64,000 nt of DNA from Bacteroidia bacterium (GCA_020051175.1 JAGVJJ010000089.1:1-64000); one strand, 5' to 3'; positions 32,369 through 40,674 are shown, numbered from the stretch's first letter. The notes: generated from the letters alone by a model not told the origin. Numbers and translations are program-made.

Positions 32369-32554
32369 TTTTCCTCCTACACAGTTCATTTCGAGCTGGT
32401 CGAGAAAGTGTGAAATGCGGGCTTGATAGCTAAAAAGCAATGCCAGAAAACAGAAATTTGGTAGTTACCAAAATGAAAACGCGATAATATTCAGAATAAT
32501 TTAAAATTTATTTTATTGATTATCAGTGCATTATAAAATTGTTGCAAAAATTTC
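32369..32554. other. Intergenic region between terminator and PadR operator
   Basis: No gene. 32385-32407 reads TTCATTTCGAGCTGGTCGAG followed by AAA and carries a TCGA/TCGA palindrome; it resembles the short dispersed palindromic repeats common in Bacteroidota genomes. The rest is AT-rich. Confidence 0.4.
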
Positions 32555-32579
32555 TTATGCAAAATTTGCAAATGCATAA
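32555..32579 (+). promoter_or_regulatory. Candidate PadR operator
   Basis: A perfect inverted repeat TTATGCA (32555-32561) and TGCATAA (32573-32579) with an 11-base centre. It covers the TTG -33 element at 32566-32568 and sits 22 bases upstream of the PadR start codon, as expected for an autorepressor site. Confidence 0.6.
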
Positions 32580-32597
32580 TATTCTTATGTATCTTTG
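32566..32597 (+). promoter_or_regulatory. Promoter of the PadR gene
   Basis: TTG at 32566-32568, a 21-base spacer, and TATCTTTG at 32590-32597, an exact -7 match. The start codon follows after only 4 bases, so the transcript would be leaderless or nearly so. Confidence 0.65.
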
Positions 32598-32601
32598 AGT
32601 T

Positions 32602-32940
32602 ATGTATTCATCAGAACTCGTAAAAGGCACTTTAAAAACGATAGTTTTAAAGTTATTATCCGAAAACAATCAAATGTACGGATATGAAATCACTCAAAAG
32701 GTGAAAGAATTAACAGGCAATAAAATTCAGATTACGGAGGGGGCTTTGTACCCAACCCTTCATGCATTGGAGAATGACGGGGTAGTAACTACCGAGGTAG
32801 TGAATATTGGGAAAAGGGTTCGCAAATATTATAAGCTAACACCCCAGGGAAAAAACAATGCGATGGAAAAGGTAAATGAGTTTGCCGACTTCATCCAGAC
32901 GATGAAATTTTTGTTAGACATTAAACCTCAGTTAGGGTAA
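32602..32940 (+). CDS. PadR family transcriptional regulator
   Basis: A 112-aa winged-helix protein of the short PadR-s2 type. Typical features are the opening SSELVKGTLKTIVLKLL, then MYGYEITQKVKEL, ITEGALYPTLHALENDG and the wing RVRKYYKLTPQGK. The start is supported because family members begin just before SELLKGT. Its stop overlaps the ATG of the next gene by one base (TAATG), so the two are translationally coupled. PadR repressors usually control the gene beside them, often a membrane protein, and themselves through a palindromic operator; such a palindrome lies over the promoter. Confidence 0.92.
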   Translation: MYSSELVKGTLKTIVLKLLSENNQMYGYEITQKVKELTGNKIQITEGALYPTLHALENDGVVTTEVVNIGKRVRKYYKLTPQGKNNAMEKVNEFADFIQTMKFLLDIKPQLG

Positions 32941-34166
32941 TGTATATACTTAGTGAACAACAAGTAGATTATATTCTCAACGATATCAAAGTCCGCGGAG
33001 TTGAGATGGAGGACCTGCAGTTAAACCTCCTTGATCATGTTTGTTGTATTGTAGAGTATGAGTTGGAACCGGGTGGTAATTTTGAAAAATTCTATCAGCA
33101 AATAATTCCTCGCTTTTTCAAGAAGGAGCTGAAAGAAATAGAGGAAGAAACCGCCTTATTATTAACCTTTAAACACTATTATGCCATGAAAAAGACAATG
33201 AACACAGTAGGCATTATTGCCTCAATCGGAATTGTACTAGGTGCTATATTCAGATTTCAACACTGGCCGGGTGCCAATGTAATGCTAATATTGGGAGTGG
33301 TGATGATCAGCTTTGTGTTTTTGCCTTTGATGTTTACGCTGAAGCTGCGTGAGTCAGCGGAGAAGCGGGACAGATTAGTATTAATTGCCGGATGTGTTAT
33401 CAGCATTTTGTTTGTTATTGCTGCATCATTTAAATTAATGCACTGGCCAGGTGCGAATATCCTGATGGGGGCATCCATATTACTTTTGTTGTTTGGCTTT
33501 GTGCCTGTTTATCTGTTTACAGGAATGCGCAACCCTGTAACAAAAGTAAATACACTGGTGAATGCTATTCTGATTATTGCCGGAAGCGGATTATTAATGT
33601 CGCTTTCTACGAATAACCGTAATACCTTGCCGCCTTCAGTTGTAAATGGAGTTGCCGGGATTCATGAGCGCCTGCTTGAGAACCTTGATAAAACAAAACA
33701 GCAGAATAAAACGCTTTCCCAGCTGGTGGTTACGGATAGCTTGCCTACCGATGCTAAAAGCTATTTTTCAGAAAGCGAATCCGTAAGCGAGTATATCGAC
33801 AGGCTGAAAGTGGAGCTTATTATGCTTGCAGAGAACGTGGATGAAAATGCAGCAAAAAGTTTAAAGGTAAATCAGATGTCGAAAGTGGGCAATGATATTA
33901 TTGGAGCAGATTTTATGATTGGTCCCGGCCGCAAGGGTGATTCCGGTCATTTGAAAGAGCTGCAGGAAAAACTCGCTTCCTTACAGGGTAAGCTATCAGC
34001 TCTTTCCGTTGCGGGTAAAGTGGGATATAGTCTGAATGCAGCGGCTGAAGCCGCAGATTTCAATCACGTTTCTTTGGGCTTTGTATTGCAACGGTTTGCG
34101 GAACTGCAGTACGAAATTGCAAATGCCGATAAGCAGGTATTGACTTATTACTCAGCTAAACTTTAG
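32940..34166 (+). CDS. Membrane protein with HAAS-like N-terminus and two GldL-like HWPGA hairpins
   Basis: A 408-aa protein. Residues 1-75 are helical and acidic and resemble the HAAS-type domain often encoded with PadR regulators. Residues about 80-225 hold five hydrophobic helices, with two internal repeats: GAIFRFQHWPGANVMLILG and AASFKLMHWPGANILMGAS. The (F)K/RxxHWPGAN-x-ML motif recalls the first transmembrane hairpin of the T9SS motor protein GldL. The glutamate found in GldL helix 2 (GLLTEA) is replaced by apolar residues in both repeats, so proton channelling is unlikely. Residues about 230-408 are a soluble helical, coiled-coil-prone region. It is coupled to PadR by an overlapping start; function unknown. 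Confidence 0.7.
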   Translation: MYILSEQQVDYILNDIKVRGVEMEDLQLNLLDHVCCIVEYELEPGGNFEKFYQQIIPRFFKKELKEIEEETALLLTFKHYYAMKKTMNTVGIIASIGIVLGAIFRFQHWPGANVMLILGVVMISFVFLPLMFTLKLRESAEKRDRLVLIAGCVISILFVIAASFKLMHWPGANILMGASILLLLFGFVPVYLFTGMRNPVTKVNTLVNAILIIAGSGLLMSLSTNNRNTLPPSVVNGVAGIHERLLENLDKTKQQNKTLSQLVVTDSLPTDAKSYFSESESVSEYIDRLKVELIMLAENVDENAAKSLKVNQMSKVGNDIIGADFMIGPGRKGDSGHLKELQEKLASLQGKLSALSVAGKVGYSLNAAAEAADFNHVSLGFVLQRFAELQYEIANADKQVLTYYSAKL

Positions 34167-34184
34167 GAATCAATTGTTTTAAAG

Positions 34185-34247
34185 CGTCATTGCGGCAAAA
34201 GTGGAAGAGCTCTGATGTGAGATTGCTTCGCTCCGCTCGCAATGACG
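34185..34247. repeat. REP-like inverted repeat between convergent genes
   Basis: CGTCATTGCG (34185-34194) and CGCAATGACG (34238-34247) form a 10-bp perfect inverted repeat with flanking A and T runs. The inner text (GATTGCTTCGCTCCGCTC) is typical of dispersed palindromic elements. It may also act as a bidirectional terminator between the convergent genes. Confidence 0.65.
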
Positions 34248-34252
34248 TTTTA

Positions 34253-35449
34253 TTAATAAATTACACCTTTGTTATTTACAATTATATTTTTTACCATACC
34301 TTTCAAAACCCCTCCGGCTTGCAACAGCATATCAAATCCCGGAGGAAACGGCATTGGTCTGTTTCCAAGTTTGGCAGCTGTTTCCGGCTTTAAGGCATTC
34401 AAATCGCCTATGGCAGCATAAGCACGGTTTTCAAAAAAGTTCTCACTTGCAATAGGATCGGTTTTGATCAGCTGGCCTGTATTGTTATTGATGTAATCCA
34501 AAGTCCCTGCAATAATTGCCTTTTTGGTCTGATACGTTTCAACAACATTGCAGCTAATGGTTTTAGTCTTAGGTATTTTAATATCGTTCCCTGCCGTGTC
34601 TTTCATAACATTTCCTTTTGAATCCAGAGCATAAGTAAAGCCATCAGGTATTGTTTTTGTTTCAGTAAAGTTTGTTTCCTTTACACCTTCAGGAGAAACA
34701 TTGATGTTTTTCATGTTTACCAGGATGGTATAGTCATAGGTCATACCTTTAGTTTCGGTGGTATAATACTTTACCCATTCGCCATTGAGTTCATTCAGGC
34801 TTATTTTGGTCAATTCATCTTCAAAGTTCGGAGGAAGCGGCACACCTGTTGCATTTTTCATTTTAAAAAGCACATAGCTTGTACCGATATCTTTCGCACG
34901 GGTAAGCTGTTTGTCAACATCCTTATAATTTGTAGAAAAGCTTTTTACCTTCAGCAGTTCATTGTATGCCTGTCTGGCATCAGACTGGTTGTTTTTATCA
35001 AGAAGCGTAAGGGCATGAGCATAAAAATATTCAGTCGCATTCTTTTTAGCCTGGATAATTTCTTCATCGTAGTTAGCAAATTCAAATTTGGCATCGCGCC
35101 CCTGGCTGGCTATGCGCAACGGGAGTAAAGGCTTTATGTTTTGCTGGCGCTGGCTCATGCGCGCGTATGTACTGAAAATTAAATCCCAGCTTTCAGGTTT
35201 TCCTTCTTTCTTAAGGAAGATGATCTTTTCTTTATCCCTTTCGTTTGCTTTCTGATAAGCCTGTTCAAGAGTGATAATTTCTTTTTCTTTGTCCTTTTTA
35301 CGTTTCAGCTTTTTGGTGGCTTTGTAAATAGCACCATCGTAATTTCCACTGCGCATTAGTTTGGTAGAACTGGAGCAGGAAGCAAATATGCTGACAATCG
35401 TTATGCAAACAGCAATTTTCTTTAAGTAGGGTGTAAGCTTGGTTTTCAT
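34253..35449 (-). CDS. Putative lipoprotein of unknown function
   Basis: A 398-aa protein; the ATG at 35449 gives a lipoprotein signal (IAVCITIVSIFASC/SSS), and an earlier ATG adds 17 unrelated residues. The mature start SSSTKLMRSGNYDGAIYKAT is followed by Lys/Glu-rich helices (about 50-190) that look like tetratricopeptide-type repeats. The C-terminal half (about 200-398) is mixed, with several conserved-looking Gly/Asn segments and no catalytic motif. Likely periplasm-facing or outer-membrane. A candidate -7 box TACTTTTG lies at 35467-35474 on the minus strand. No specific family is recognised. Confidence 0.75.
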   Translation of the reverse strand: MKTKLTPYLKKIAVCITIVSIFASCSSSTKLMRSGNYDGAIYKATKKLKRKKDKEKEIITLEQAYQKANERDKEKIIFLKKEGKPESWDLIFSTYARMSQRQQNIKPLLPLRIASQGRDAKFEFANYDEEIIQAKKNATEYFYAHALTLLDKNNQSDARQAYNELLKVKSFSTNYKDVDKQLTRAKDIGTSYVLFKMKNATGVPLPPNFEDELTKISLNELNGEWVKYYTTETKGMTYDYTILVNMKNINVSPEGVKETNFTETKTIPDGFTYALDSKGNVMKDTAGNDIKIPKTKTISCNVVETYQTKKAIIAGTLDYINNNTGQLIKTDPIASENFFENRAYAAIGDLNALKPETAAKLGNRPMPFPPGFDMLLQAGGVLKGMVKNIIVNNKGVIY

Positions 35450-35466
35450 AAGTATAATTTGTTGGG

Positions 35467-35474
35467 CAAAAGTA
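35467..35474 (-). promoter_or_regulatory. Candidate -7 element for the lipoprotein gene
   Basis: Reads TACTTTTG on the minus strand, an exact TAnnTTTG match 17 bases before the ATG. No TTG partner is seen at the usual spacing. Confidence 0.4.
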
Positions 35475-35679
35475 ATGTTTTTCGGTATATCATTCCCCAT
35501 CGGGGTACATTTTCAGTGATTGTTTGGGTTTGTCAATCCAAACGGTGTGCCATTTTGCTGCTTTGCTTTAAAATACTGTGGTTTGGCGTGTTTTTTTGTA
35601 CTGTAAAAAGTGGTCCTGGGATGCCGAATACTTGTGTTTTTTTAAGAAAATAAATGGCTGCTTTTGCCTTAATTTTGCT

Positions 35680-35687
35680 TAACTTTG
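35680..35687 (+). promoter_or_regulatory. Candidate -7 element for the aldehyde dehydrogenase gene
   Basis: TAACTTTG matches TAnnTTTG exactly, 26 bases before the ATG. The -33 element is not clear. Confidence 0.5.
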
Positions 35688-35713
35688 TTATTCATCTTAA
35701 AAACTAAAATAAC

Positions 35714-37270
35714 ATGTCGGAAACATTAACAGCTAAGAGCTTTGGTATAGAAAGCGCTCTAAAAGAATTAGGTCTTCAGGGAACTAACTATGGTGCTTCT
35801 ACGGGTCTTAAACATATAACTACAAAAGGAAAAAAAATTGAATCGTTTTCACCGGTTGATGGTCAGCTGATAGGTAGCGTAAATGCCGGTACTGCCGAAG
35901 ATTACCAGGCGATAATGAAAACTGCTGAAGAGGCATTTAAAACATGGCGTTTAATTCCCGCTCCAAAACGCGGTGAAATCGTTCGCCAGATGGGCGACCA
36001 GTTCCGCAAATACAAAGAACCTTTGGGTAAGCTTGTTTCTTATGAAATGGGAAAAAGCTTGCAGGAAGGACTGGGTGAGGTTCAGGAAATGATTGATATC
36101 TGTGATTTTGCAGTAGGTTTATCGCGCCAGTTGTACGGTTTGACCATGCACAGCGAGCGCCCGATGCACCGCATGTATGAGCAATACCACCCATTGGGGA
36201 TAGTAGGTGTTATTTCGGCCTTTAATTTCCCTGTTGCTGTGTGGAGCTGGAATGCCGCATTGGCTTGGGTTTGTGGAGATGTGTGCGTGTGGAAGCCAAG
36301 TTCAAAAACTCCGTTATGTGCCATTGCCTGCCAGAACATCATTGCAGACGTTTTGAAAAACAACAATGTTCCGGAAGGTGTTAGTTGTTTGATTATTGGT
36401 AATGAAGCCGGTGATTTGATAAACAATGACAAACGTATCCCACTTGTTTCCTTTACAGGATCTACACGCATTGGCCGTCATGTATCTAAAACTGTGGCGG
36501 AGCGTTTTGGAAAAACTATACTTGAATTAGGCGGTAACAATGCCATTATCGTTTCTGAACATGCTGATTTGGGAATGGTGCTGGTTGGTGCGGTATTTGG
36601 CGCTGTTGGTACTGCAGGCCAGCGTTGTACTTCAACGCGCAGGTTAATTGTTCATGAAAGCGTTTATGAAAAAACATTGCGCGTGTTGCAAAAAGCGTAC
36701 GAGCAATTGCGCATTGGTAACCCTTTGGATGCGCATAACCACGTAGGTCCGCTGATTGATAAAAATGCAACAAAAGATTACCTGAATGCGATTGAAAAAG
36801 CGAAGCAGGAAGGTGGTAAAATACTTGTTGAAGGTGGTATATTGTCTGGTGAGGGTTATGAAAGCGGGTGTTATGTAAAACCTTGCATTATTGAGGCGAA
36901 AAATGAATATCATATAGTGCAGGAAGAAACATTTGCCCCGATCCTGTATGTGATGAAGTATTCAACCATTGAGGAGGCGATAGCTATGCAGAATGGCGTT
37001 CCGCAAGGATTGTCGTCTTCTATCTTTACCACAAACATGAGAGAAATGGAGTTGTTCCTTTCCCACGCAGGTTCTGATTGTGGTATTGCTAATGTAAACA
37101 TAGGTACTTCCGGAGCAGAGATTGGCGGTGCTTTTGGTGGTGAGAAAGAAACCGGAGGTGGTCGTGAATCAGGCTCCGATGCATGGAAAGTGTATATGCG
37201 CAGGCAGACAAATACCATTAATTATGGTACTACTTTGCCATTGGCGCAAGGGATTAATTTTACGATATAA
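35714..37270 (+). CDS. Aldehyde dehydrogenase, ALDH7 (aminoadipate-semialdehyde) type
   Basis: A 518-aa NAD(P)-dependent aldehyde dehydrogenase. Visible features are the FNFPVAVWSWNAALAW segment, cofactor loop FTGSTRIGR, general-base Glu in LELGGNN and the nucleophile Cys in GTAGQRCTSTRR (about residue 303). The GNNAI and SSIFTTNMREMELFLS forms and the overall length fit ALDH7/antiquitin, which oxidises alpha-aminoadipic semialdehyde (piperideine-6-carboxylate) in lysine degradation. It is a single gene with its own promoter candidate and a strong terminator. The exact substrate is inferred from the subfamily. Confidence 0.9.
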   Translation: MSETLTAKSFGIESALKELGLQGTNYGASTGLKHITTKGKKIESFSPVDGQLIGSVNAGTAEDYQAIMKTAEEAFKTWRLIPAPKRGEIVRQMGDQFRKYKEPLGKLVSYEMGKSLQEGLGEVQEMIDICDFAVGLSRQLYGLTMHSERPMHRMYEQYHPLGIVGVISAFNFPVAVWSWNAALAWVCGDVCVWKPSSKTPLCAIACQNIIADVLKNNNVPEGVSCLIIGNEAGDLINNDKRIPLVSFTGSTRIGRHVSKTVAERFGKTILELGGNNAIIVSEHADLGMVLVGAVFGAVGTAGQRCTSTRRLIVHESVYEKTLRVLQKAYEQLRIGNPLDAHNHVGPLIDKNATKDYLNAIEKAKQEGGKILVEGGILSGEGYESGCYVKPCIIEAKNEYHIVQEETFAPILYVMKYSTIEEAIAMQNGVPQGLSSSIFTTNMREMELFLSHAGSDCGIANVNIGTSGAEIGGAFGGEKETGGGRESGSDAWKVYMRRQTNTINYGTTLPLAQGINFTI

Positions 37271-37295
37271 TCTTTATTTGATATTTGTTAAAGGG

Positions 37296-37330
37296 AAAAG
37301 GCGCAACTAAATATTGGTTGCGCCTTTTGC
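37296..37330 (+). terminator. Intrinsic terminator after the aldehyde dehydrogenase gene
   Basis: A 12-bp perfect stem AAAAGGCGCAAC/GTTGCGCCTTTT (37296-37307 and 37317-37328) with a 9-base loop, 25 bases after the stop. The A/T ends make it potentially bidirectional. Confidence 0.85.
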
Positions 37331-37371
37331 ATAATGTGCAGGCTGGATTAAGTATAATTGTAAAAAGGGCA

Positions 37372-37942
37372 ATGAGAAGCAGTATTATTCTTGTTTTTTT
37401 ATTTACCAGTTCTCTTTTTGGACAGTCCGATTCCGTTAAGGAAGGAAGAAAAGGCTATTCGGACTATACGTGCGCGATCTTGAGTAAATTAGATTCGCTC
37501 TATCGCATTGATACGATAAAAGGTCAAGAAGATTGGGTTGAATTTAGAAGGATTGGGGAGGGGGGAAGTATCTCGAAAAAAATTTCTTTTGTATGCAGAA
37601 TTGGTTAAGAATACTTCTGAAAGCGAATTGCTCAGTATTTTGAATAATGTTAATGAGCTAAATGCTATCAGAGGATATGCATACATGGCTTATGCATATA
37701 AATGTGATAAAGAAAAAAGAAAAGAAAAGAATCTTAATTATAGCTTTAAGTTAAATACGATCAACGGCTGTGTTGGTTATACTGATGTGAGTTTTTCTGA
37801 ATTTAAGAAAAAGATCCGGGTTAGAAATGCGTACGATCCAAATCCTAAACGGACCATTCCTGACCCAATTGAACAAAAGGTAATACAAGAGGAGAATAAA
37901 ATAAGAGAAGAGCAGGGTGTTCCTTTAAGAAAAGAATATTAG
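37372..37942 (+). pseudogene. Small secreted protein gene broken by a +1 frameshift in a G run
   Basis: The ATG at 37372 opens a signal peptide (MRSSIILVFLFTSSLFGQSD) and reads to about residue 65 (EFRRIGEG). The continuation (RKKFLLYAELVKNTSESELL...PLRKEY) is in the next frame and ends at 37942. The switch coincides with GGGGAGGGGGG at 37555-37565. Removing one G from the run of six gives ...RRIGEGEVSRKKFLLYAEL... without a break, a protein of about 189 residues. As written, the first frame ends at 37608. It is either a genuine disrupted gene or a one-base sequencing error. The product is not recognised. It ends 20 bp before the methyltransferase-like gene, so the two were probably cotranscribed. 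Confidence 0.7.
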
Positions 37943-37962
37943 CTTGCTTCAAAGTCTGGATA

Positions 37963-38637
37963 ATGAACCTGCAATTATTTAATTATTGGATTTATTGGTT
38001 TAAATCAACAAACGAACATGGTGTCCATTCGCCTTTTGTTTTTGATTTGGTTACGCAGGTTATTTATAACAACAAGGATTATTATTCCTACAAAAGTATT
38101 GAAGCAATAAGAGAAAGGCTGCTGAACTCTGGAGTTCATTTAAAGCCTTTAAAATATGGCCGTTTATTGTTTCGTTTGGTAAATTATTTTCAACCCGAAA
38201 CGATTTTAATAACTGGCGAATCAGCCGGTATAGAAACTGCTTATATGGCAGCAGCAAATTCCAAAACAGAAATTACAGTTGTTGAGCCAGCAAAGGATGT
38301 GAAAGTCTTTATAAATGAGAGTTTGAAATCTTTGCAGTTGAAAAATGTTTTGTTTTGTGAGAAATTAAATATACCTGATAAAAGGGTTGATTTTGTTTAC
38401 CTGGATGGTGGGTTTGGTAAAATAGCATTGTTGGAGCAATTTAATATGTTCCTTAAGGCAGCAAATGATTCAAGTGTTTTTATAATTTCTGATATTTATT
38501 GTTCCTCTGAAATAAAGGAAGTGTGGGCTGAAATAAAGAACCATGAACGTGTGAGGGTGACTGTTGATTTGTTTTACATGGGAATTGTGTTTTTCCGGAA
38601 AGAGCAGGTAAAAGAGCATTTTGTAATTCGTTTCTGA
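37963..38637 (+). CDS. SAM-dependent methyltransferase-like protein
   Basis: A 224-aa protein whose start (FNYWIYWFKSTNEHGVHSPF) is typical of a Bacteroidota family of class I O-methyltransferase-like proteins. The expected SAM-binding strand and loop is ETILITGESAGIETAYMAAA (about 73-92), where the usual ExGxxxGxS pattern is weakened. A second strand acidic motif is VVEPAKD, and VDFVYLDGGFGK resembles the metal or catalytic loop of this fold. Substrate unknown. The altered glycine motif leaves activity uncertain. Confidence 0.65.
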   Translation: MNLQLFNYWIYWFKSTNEHGVHSPFVFDLVTQVIYNNKDYYSYKSIEAIRERLLNSGVHLKPLKYGRLLFRLVNYFQPETILITGESAGIETAYMAAANSKTEITVVEPAKDVKVFINESLKSLQLKNVLFCEKLNIPDKRVDFVYLDGGFGKIALLEQFNMFLKAANDSSVFIISDIYCSSEIKEVWAEIKNHERVRVTVDLFYMGIVFFRKEQVKEHFVIRF

Positions 38638-38644
38638 TGTTATT

Positions 38645-38796
38645 CAATGAATAACGAATGGATACGAATAGCGAATCTGCATTGAATTACAATTTTTGTT
38701 GCGTTCTATTGCCTTGCTCCTTTTGACTAAAACAATCGTAATTTTTTCTTACCTTTATAATTCTATTCGTAATTCGTACCTATTCGTTATTCGTTG
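38645..38796. repeat. Long imperfect inverted repeat of CGAAT units
   Basis: The left arm (38645-38676) and right arm (38763-38796) are imperfect reverse complements built from CGAAT/ACGAAT units (AATAACGAAT, TACGAAT), about 32 bp each with an 86-base centre. The right arm ends 4 bases before the ATG of the ABC ATPase gene. It may be a small non-autonomous element or a large hairpin in the leader. Confidence 0.65.
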
Positions 38797-38800
38797 ATCG

Positions 38801-39514
38801 ATGATCATTAAACTGTCAAATATTGCCAAAGCCTATAAAATAGGCACGGAAACAATACACGCATTACGTTCGGTATCCCTGGAAATACATAAAAATGAGT
38901 ATGTGGCGCTGATGGGGCCTTCGGGCAGCGGAAAATCAACATTGATGAATGTTTTGGGCTGTCTGGATACCCCCTCTGACGGGGAGTACATTTTAAACGG
39001 GATTTCGGTAGCTCAAATGCTGGACAACCAGTTGGCAGAGGTAAGGAACAAAGAAATTGGTTTCGTATTTCAGTCCTTTAACTTGTTGCCACGTTCCACA
39101 GCGCTGGAAAATGTGATGTTGCCCCTGGTTTATGCCGGTTATAATAAAAATGATCGTTTAAAAAGAGCTAAAGAAGTATTGGAGCAGGTAGGCCTTGGCG
39201 AACGTATGATGCACAAACCAAATGAGCTCTCCGGTGGTCAGCGCCAGCGTGTGGCAATTGCGAGGGCATTGGTAAACAAACCGGCAATTATACTTGCAGA
39301 TGAGCCTACGGGCAACCTGGACTCAAAAACATCAATAGAGATTATGGGGCTTTTGCAGGAAATTCATAAAAATGGGAATACTATCATCCTGGTAACGCAC
39401 GAAGAGGATATCGCACAGCATGCTCATCGTATTGTCCGCCTGAAGGATGGTTTGGTGGAACGCGATTATAAGAACGAAAATGTAACACTTGCCGGTACTG
39501 CTACTGCCGGTTAA
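38801..39514 (+). CDS. ABC transporter ATPase, LolD/MacB type
   Basis: A 237-aa ATPase with Walker [10 protein letters not shown] (about 40-48), Q-loop [18 protein letters not shown], signature [15 protein letters not shown], Walker [16 protein letters not shown] and H-loop ILVTHEE. The Q-loop and SxxEIMGLL region fit the LolD/MacB/FtsE group, which drives lipoprotein release or mechanotransmission-type export. No permease gene is adjacent, so its partner must be encoded elsewhere. It is followed after 12 bp by a cobalamin adenosyltransferase with no obvious functional link. Confidence 0.9.
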   Translation: MIIKLSNIAKAYKIGTETIHALRSVSLEIHKNEYVALMGPSGSGKSTLMNVLGCLDTPSDGEYILNGISVAQMLDNQLAEVRNKEIGFVFQSFNLLPRSTALENVMLPLVYAGYNKNDRLKRAKEVLEQVGLGERMMHKPNELSGGQRQRVAIARALVNKPAIILADEPTGNLDSKTSIEIMGLLQEIHKNGNTIILVTHEEDIAQHAHRIVRLKDGLVERDYKNENVTLAGTATAG

Positions 39515-39526
39515 AATGGATATTAC

Positions 39527-40081
39527 ATGACATTCAAAATATATACAAAAACAGGGGACAAGGGCCAAACATCCCTGATTGGAGGCACACGTGTTCCTAA
39601 ACATCATATCCGCATCGAAGCTTATGGCACTGTGGATGAGTTGAACTCATACATAGGCCTGATACGTGATCAGCAGATCGATGAGCAAACAAAAACTTTA
39701 CTTATAGAGATACAGGACCGCCTGTTTACCATCGGCTCTTCGCTGGCTTCAGACCCGGATAAATCTAAAATGAAAATTCCTGACCTGAAAGAAGAGGATG
39801 TTACCTTGCTGGAGCAGGAAATGGATAAAATGAACGAGGTTTTGCCTGAAATGCGCTCCTTTGTGCTGCCGGGCGGACATACTACCGTTTCTTTTTGCCA
39901 CATAGCCCGCTGCGTGTGCCGCAGAGCGGAACGCCTTACCATTCATCTTTCAGAAGAGAGCTATGTAGCCGATTTGGTCATTAAATACCTTAACCGCCTG
40001 AGCGACTATCTTTTTGTGCTTTCGCGCAAACTCAGTCAAGACCTGAATGCGCAGGAAATCCCCTGGAAACCACGTATGTAA
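39527..40081 (+). CDS. Cob(I)alamin adenosyltransferase, PduO type
   Basis: A 184-aa protein of the PduO/MMAB family, which transfers the adenosyl group from ATP to reduced cobalamin to make coenzyme B12. Seen are the N-terminal ATP-binding KIYTKTGDKGQTSLIGG, the VDELNSYIG helix, and the C-terminal CVCRRAERL (catalytic Arg region) and YLNRLSDYLFVLSRKL. Complete and normal in length. It starts 12 bp after the ABC ATPase gene and is probably cotranscribed. Confidence 0.93.
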   Translation: MTFKIYTKTGDKGQTSLIGGTRVPKHHIRIEAYGTVDELNSYIGLIRDQQIDEQTKTLLIEIQDRLFTIGSSLASDPDKSKMKIPDLKEEDVTLLEQEMDKMNEVLPEMRSFVLPGGHTTVSFCHIARCVCRRAERLTIHLSEESYVADLVIKYLNRLSDYLFVLSRKLSQDLNAQEIPWKPRM

Positions 40082-40113
40082 TTGGGACCTGGTTTAAAAT
40101 ATTTTTTTTCATT

Positions 40114-40142
40114 TTGATTAGTGGAATTAATTTTTACTTTTG
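40114..40142 (+). promoter_or_regulatory. Promoter of the DUF2795 gene
   Basis: TTG at 40114-40116 and TACTTTTG at 40135-40142 with an 18-base spacer, matching the Bacteroidota TTG...TAnnTTTG pattern. A leader of roughly 80 bases precedes the ATG. Confidence 0.6.
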
Positions 40143-40227
40143 CAAAAAAATCGGAGTTTTATGAAATTCTGATTTTGGTATAACAATTGGCATAATTTTT
40201 ACGTTTTAATTATAAAAACAGAAAGAA

Positions 40228-40449
40228 ATGTACTGGACACTTGAATTGGCTAAAAATTTAGAGGACGCACCCTGGCCAGCAACCAAAGATGAATTGATAG
40301 ATTTTGCAATTCGTTCCGGTGCGCCTATGGAAGTGATTGAGAATCTTCAGGAAATTGAAGATGAAGGGGAGATATATGAGAGTATTGAAGAAATATGGCC
40401 GGATTATCCTACAAAGGATGACTTTTTCTTCAATGAGGATGAGTATTAG
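40228..40449 (+). CDS. DUF2795 family small protein
   Basis: A 73-aa acidic protein (YWTLELAKNLEDAPWPATKD...) that I recognise as a small Bacteroidota DUF2795-type protein. The core APWPATKDELIDFAIRSGAP resembles a short helical fold, and the tail is rich in Asp/Glu/Phe. It has its own promoter and a strong terminator, so it is a separate and probably well-expressed unit. Its function is not known. Confidence 0.8.
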   Translation: MYWTLELAKNLEDAPWPATKDELIDFAIRSGAPMEVIENLQEIEDEGEIYESIEEIWPDYPTKDDFFFNEDEY

Positions 40450-40471
40450 TCTGTAGGAACCCGAAATAAAC

Positions 40472-40510
40472 AAGCCCTGTCGAAACAAGCATTTTGACAG
40501 GGCTTTTTGT
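40472..40510 (+). terminator. Intrinsic terminator after the DUF2795 gene
   Basis: A 10-bp perfect stem AAGCCCTGTC (40472-40481) and GACAGGGCTT (40496-40505) followed by TTTG, 22 bases after the stop. Confidence 0.85.
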
Positions 40511-40666
40511 TTGTAGATTTTTTGGAATACAGGTTAAAGTAGGGACGTGCCTGCTAATTTGGCAGTTAAATTTAAACGGAATAATATTTGTCAATTGTAC
40601 GTGCCTCAATTCAACTTAAAAAATCATAAGTCATTGAAAAAAGGCGGAAATCCGCTGAATTTTAGC

Positions 40667-40674
40667 TAAATTTG
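40667..40674 (+). promoter_or_regulatory. Candidate -7 element for secA
   Basis: TAAATTTG matches TAnnTTTG exactly, 44 bases before the secA ATG. No TTG lies at the usual distance. Confidence 0.45.
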
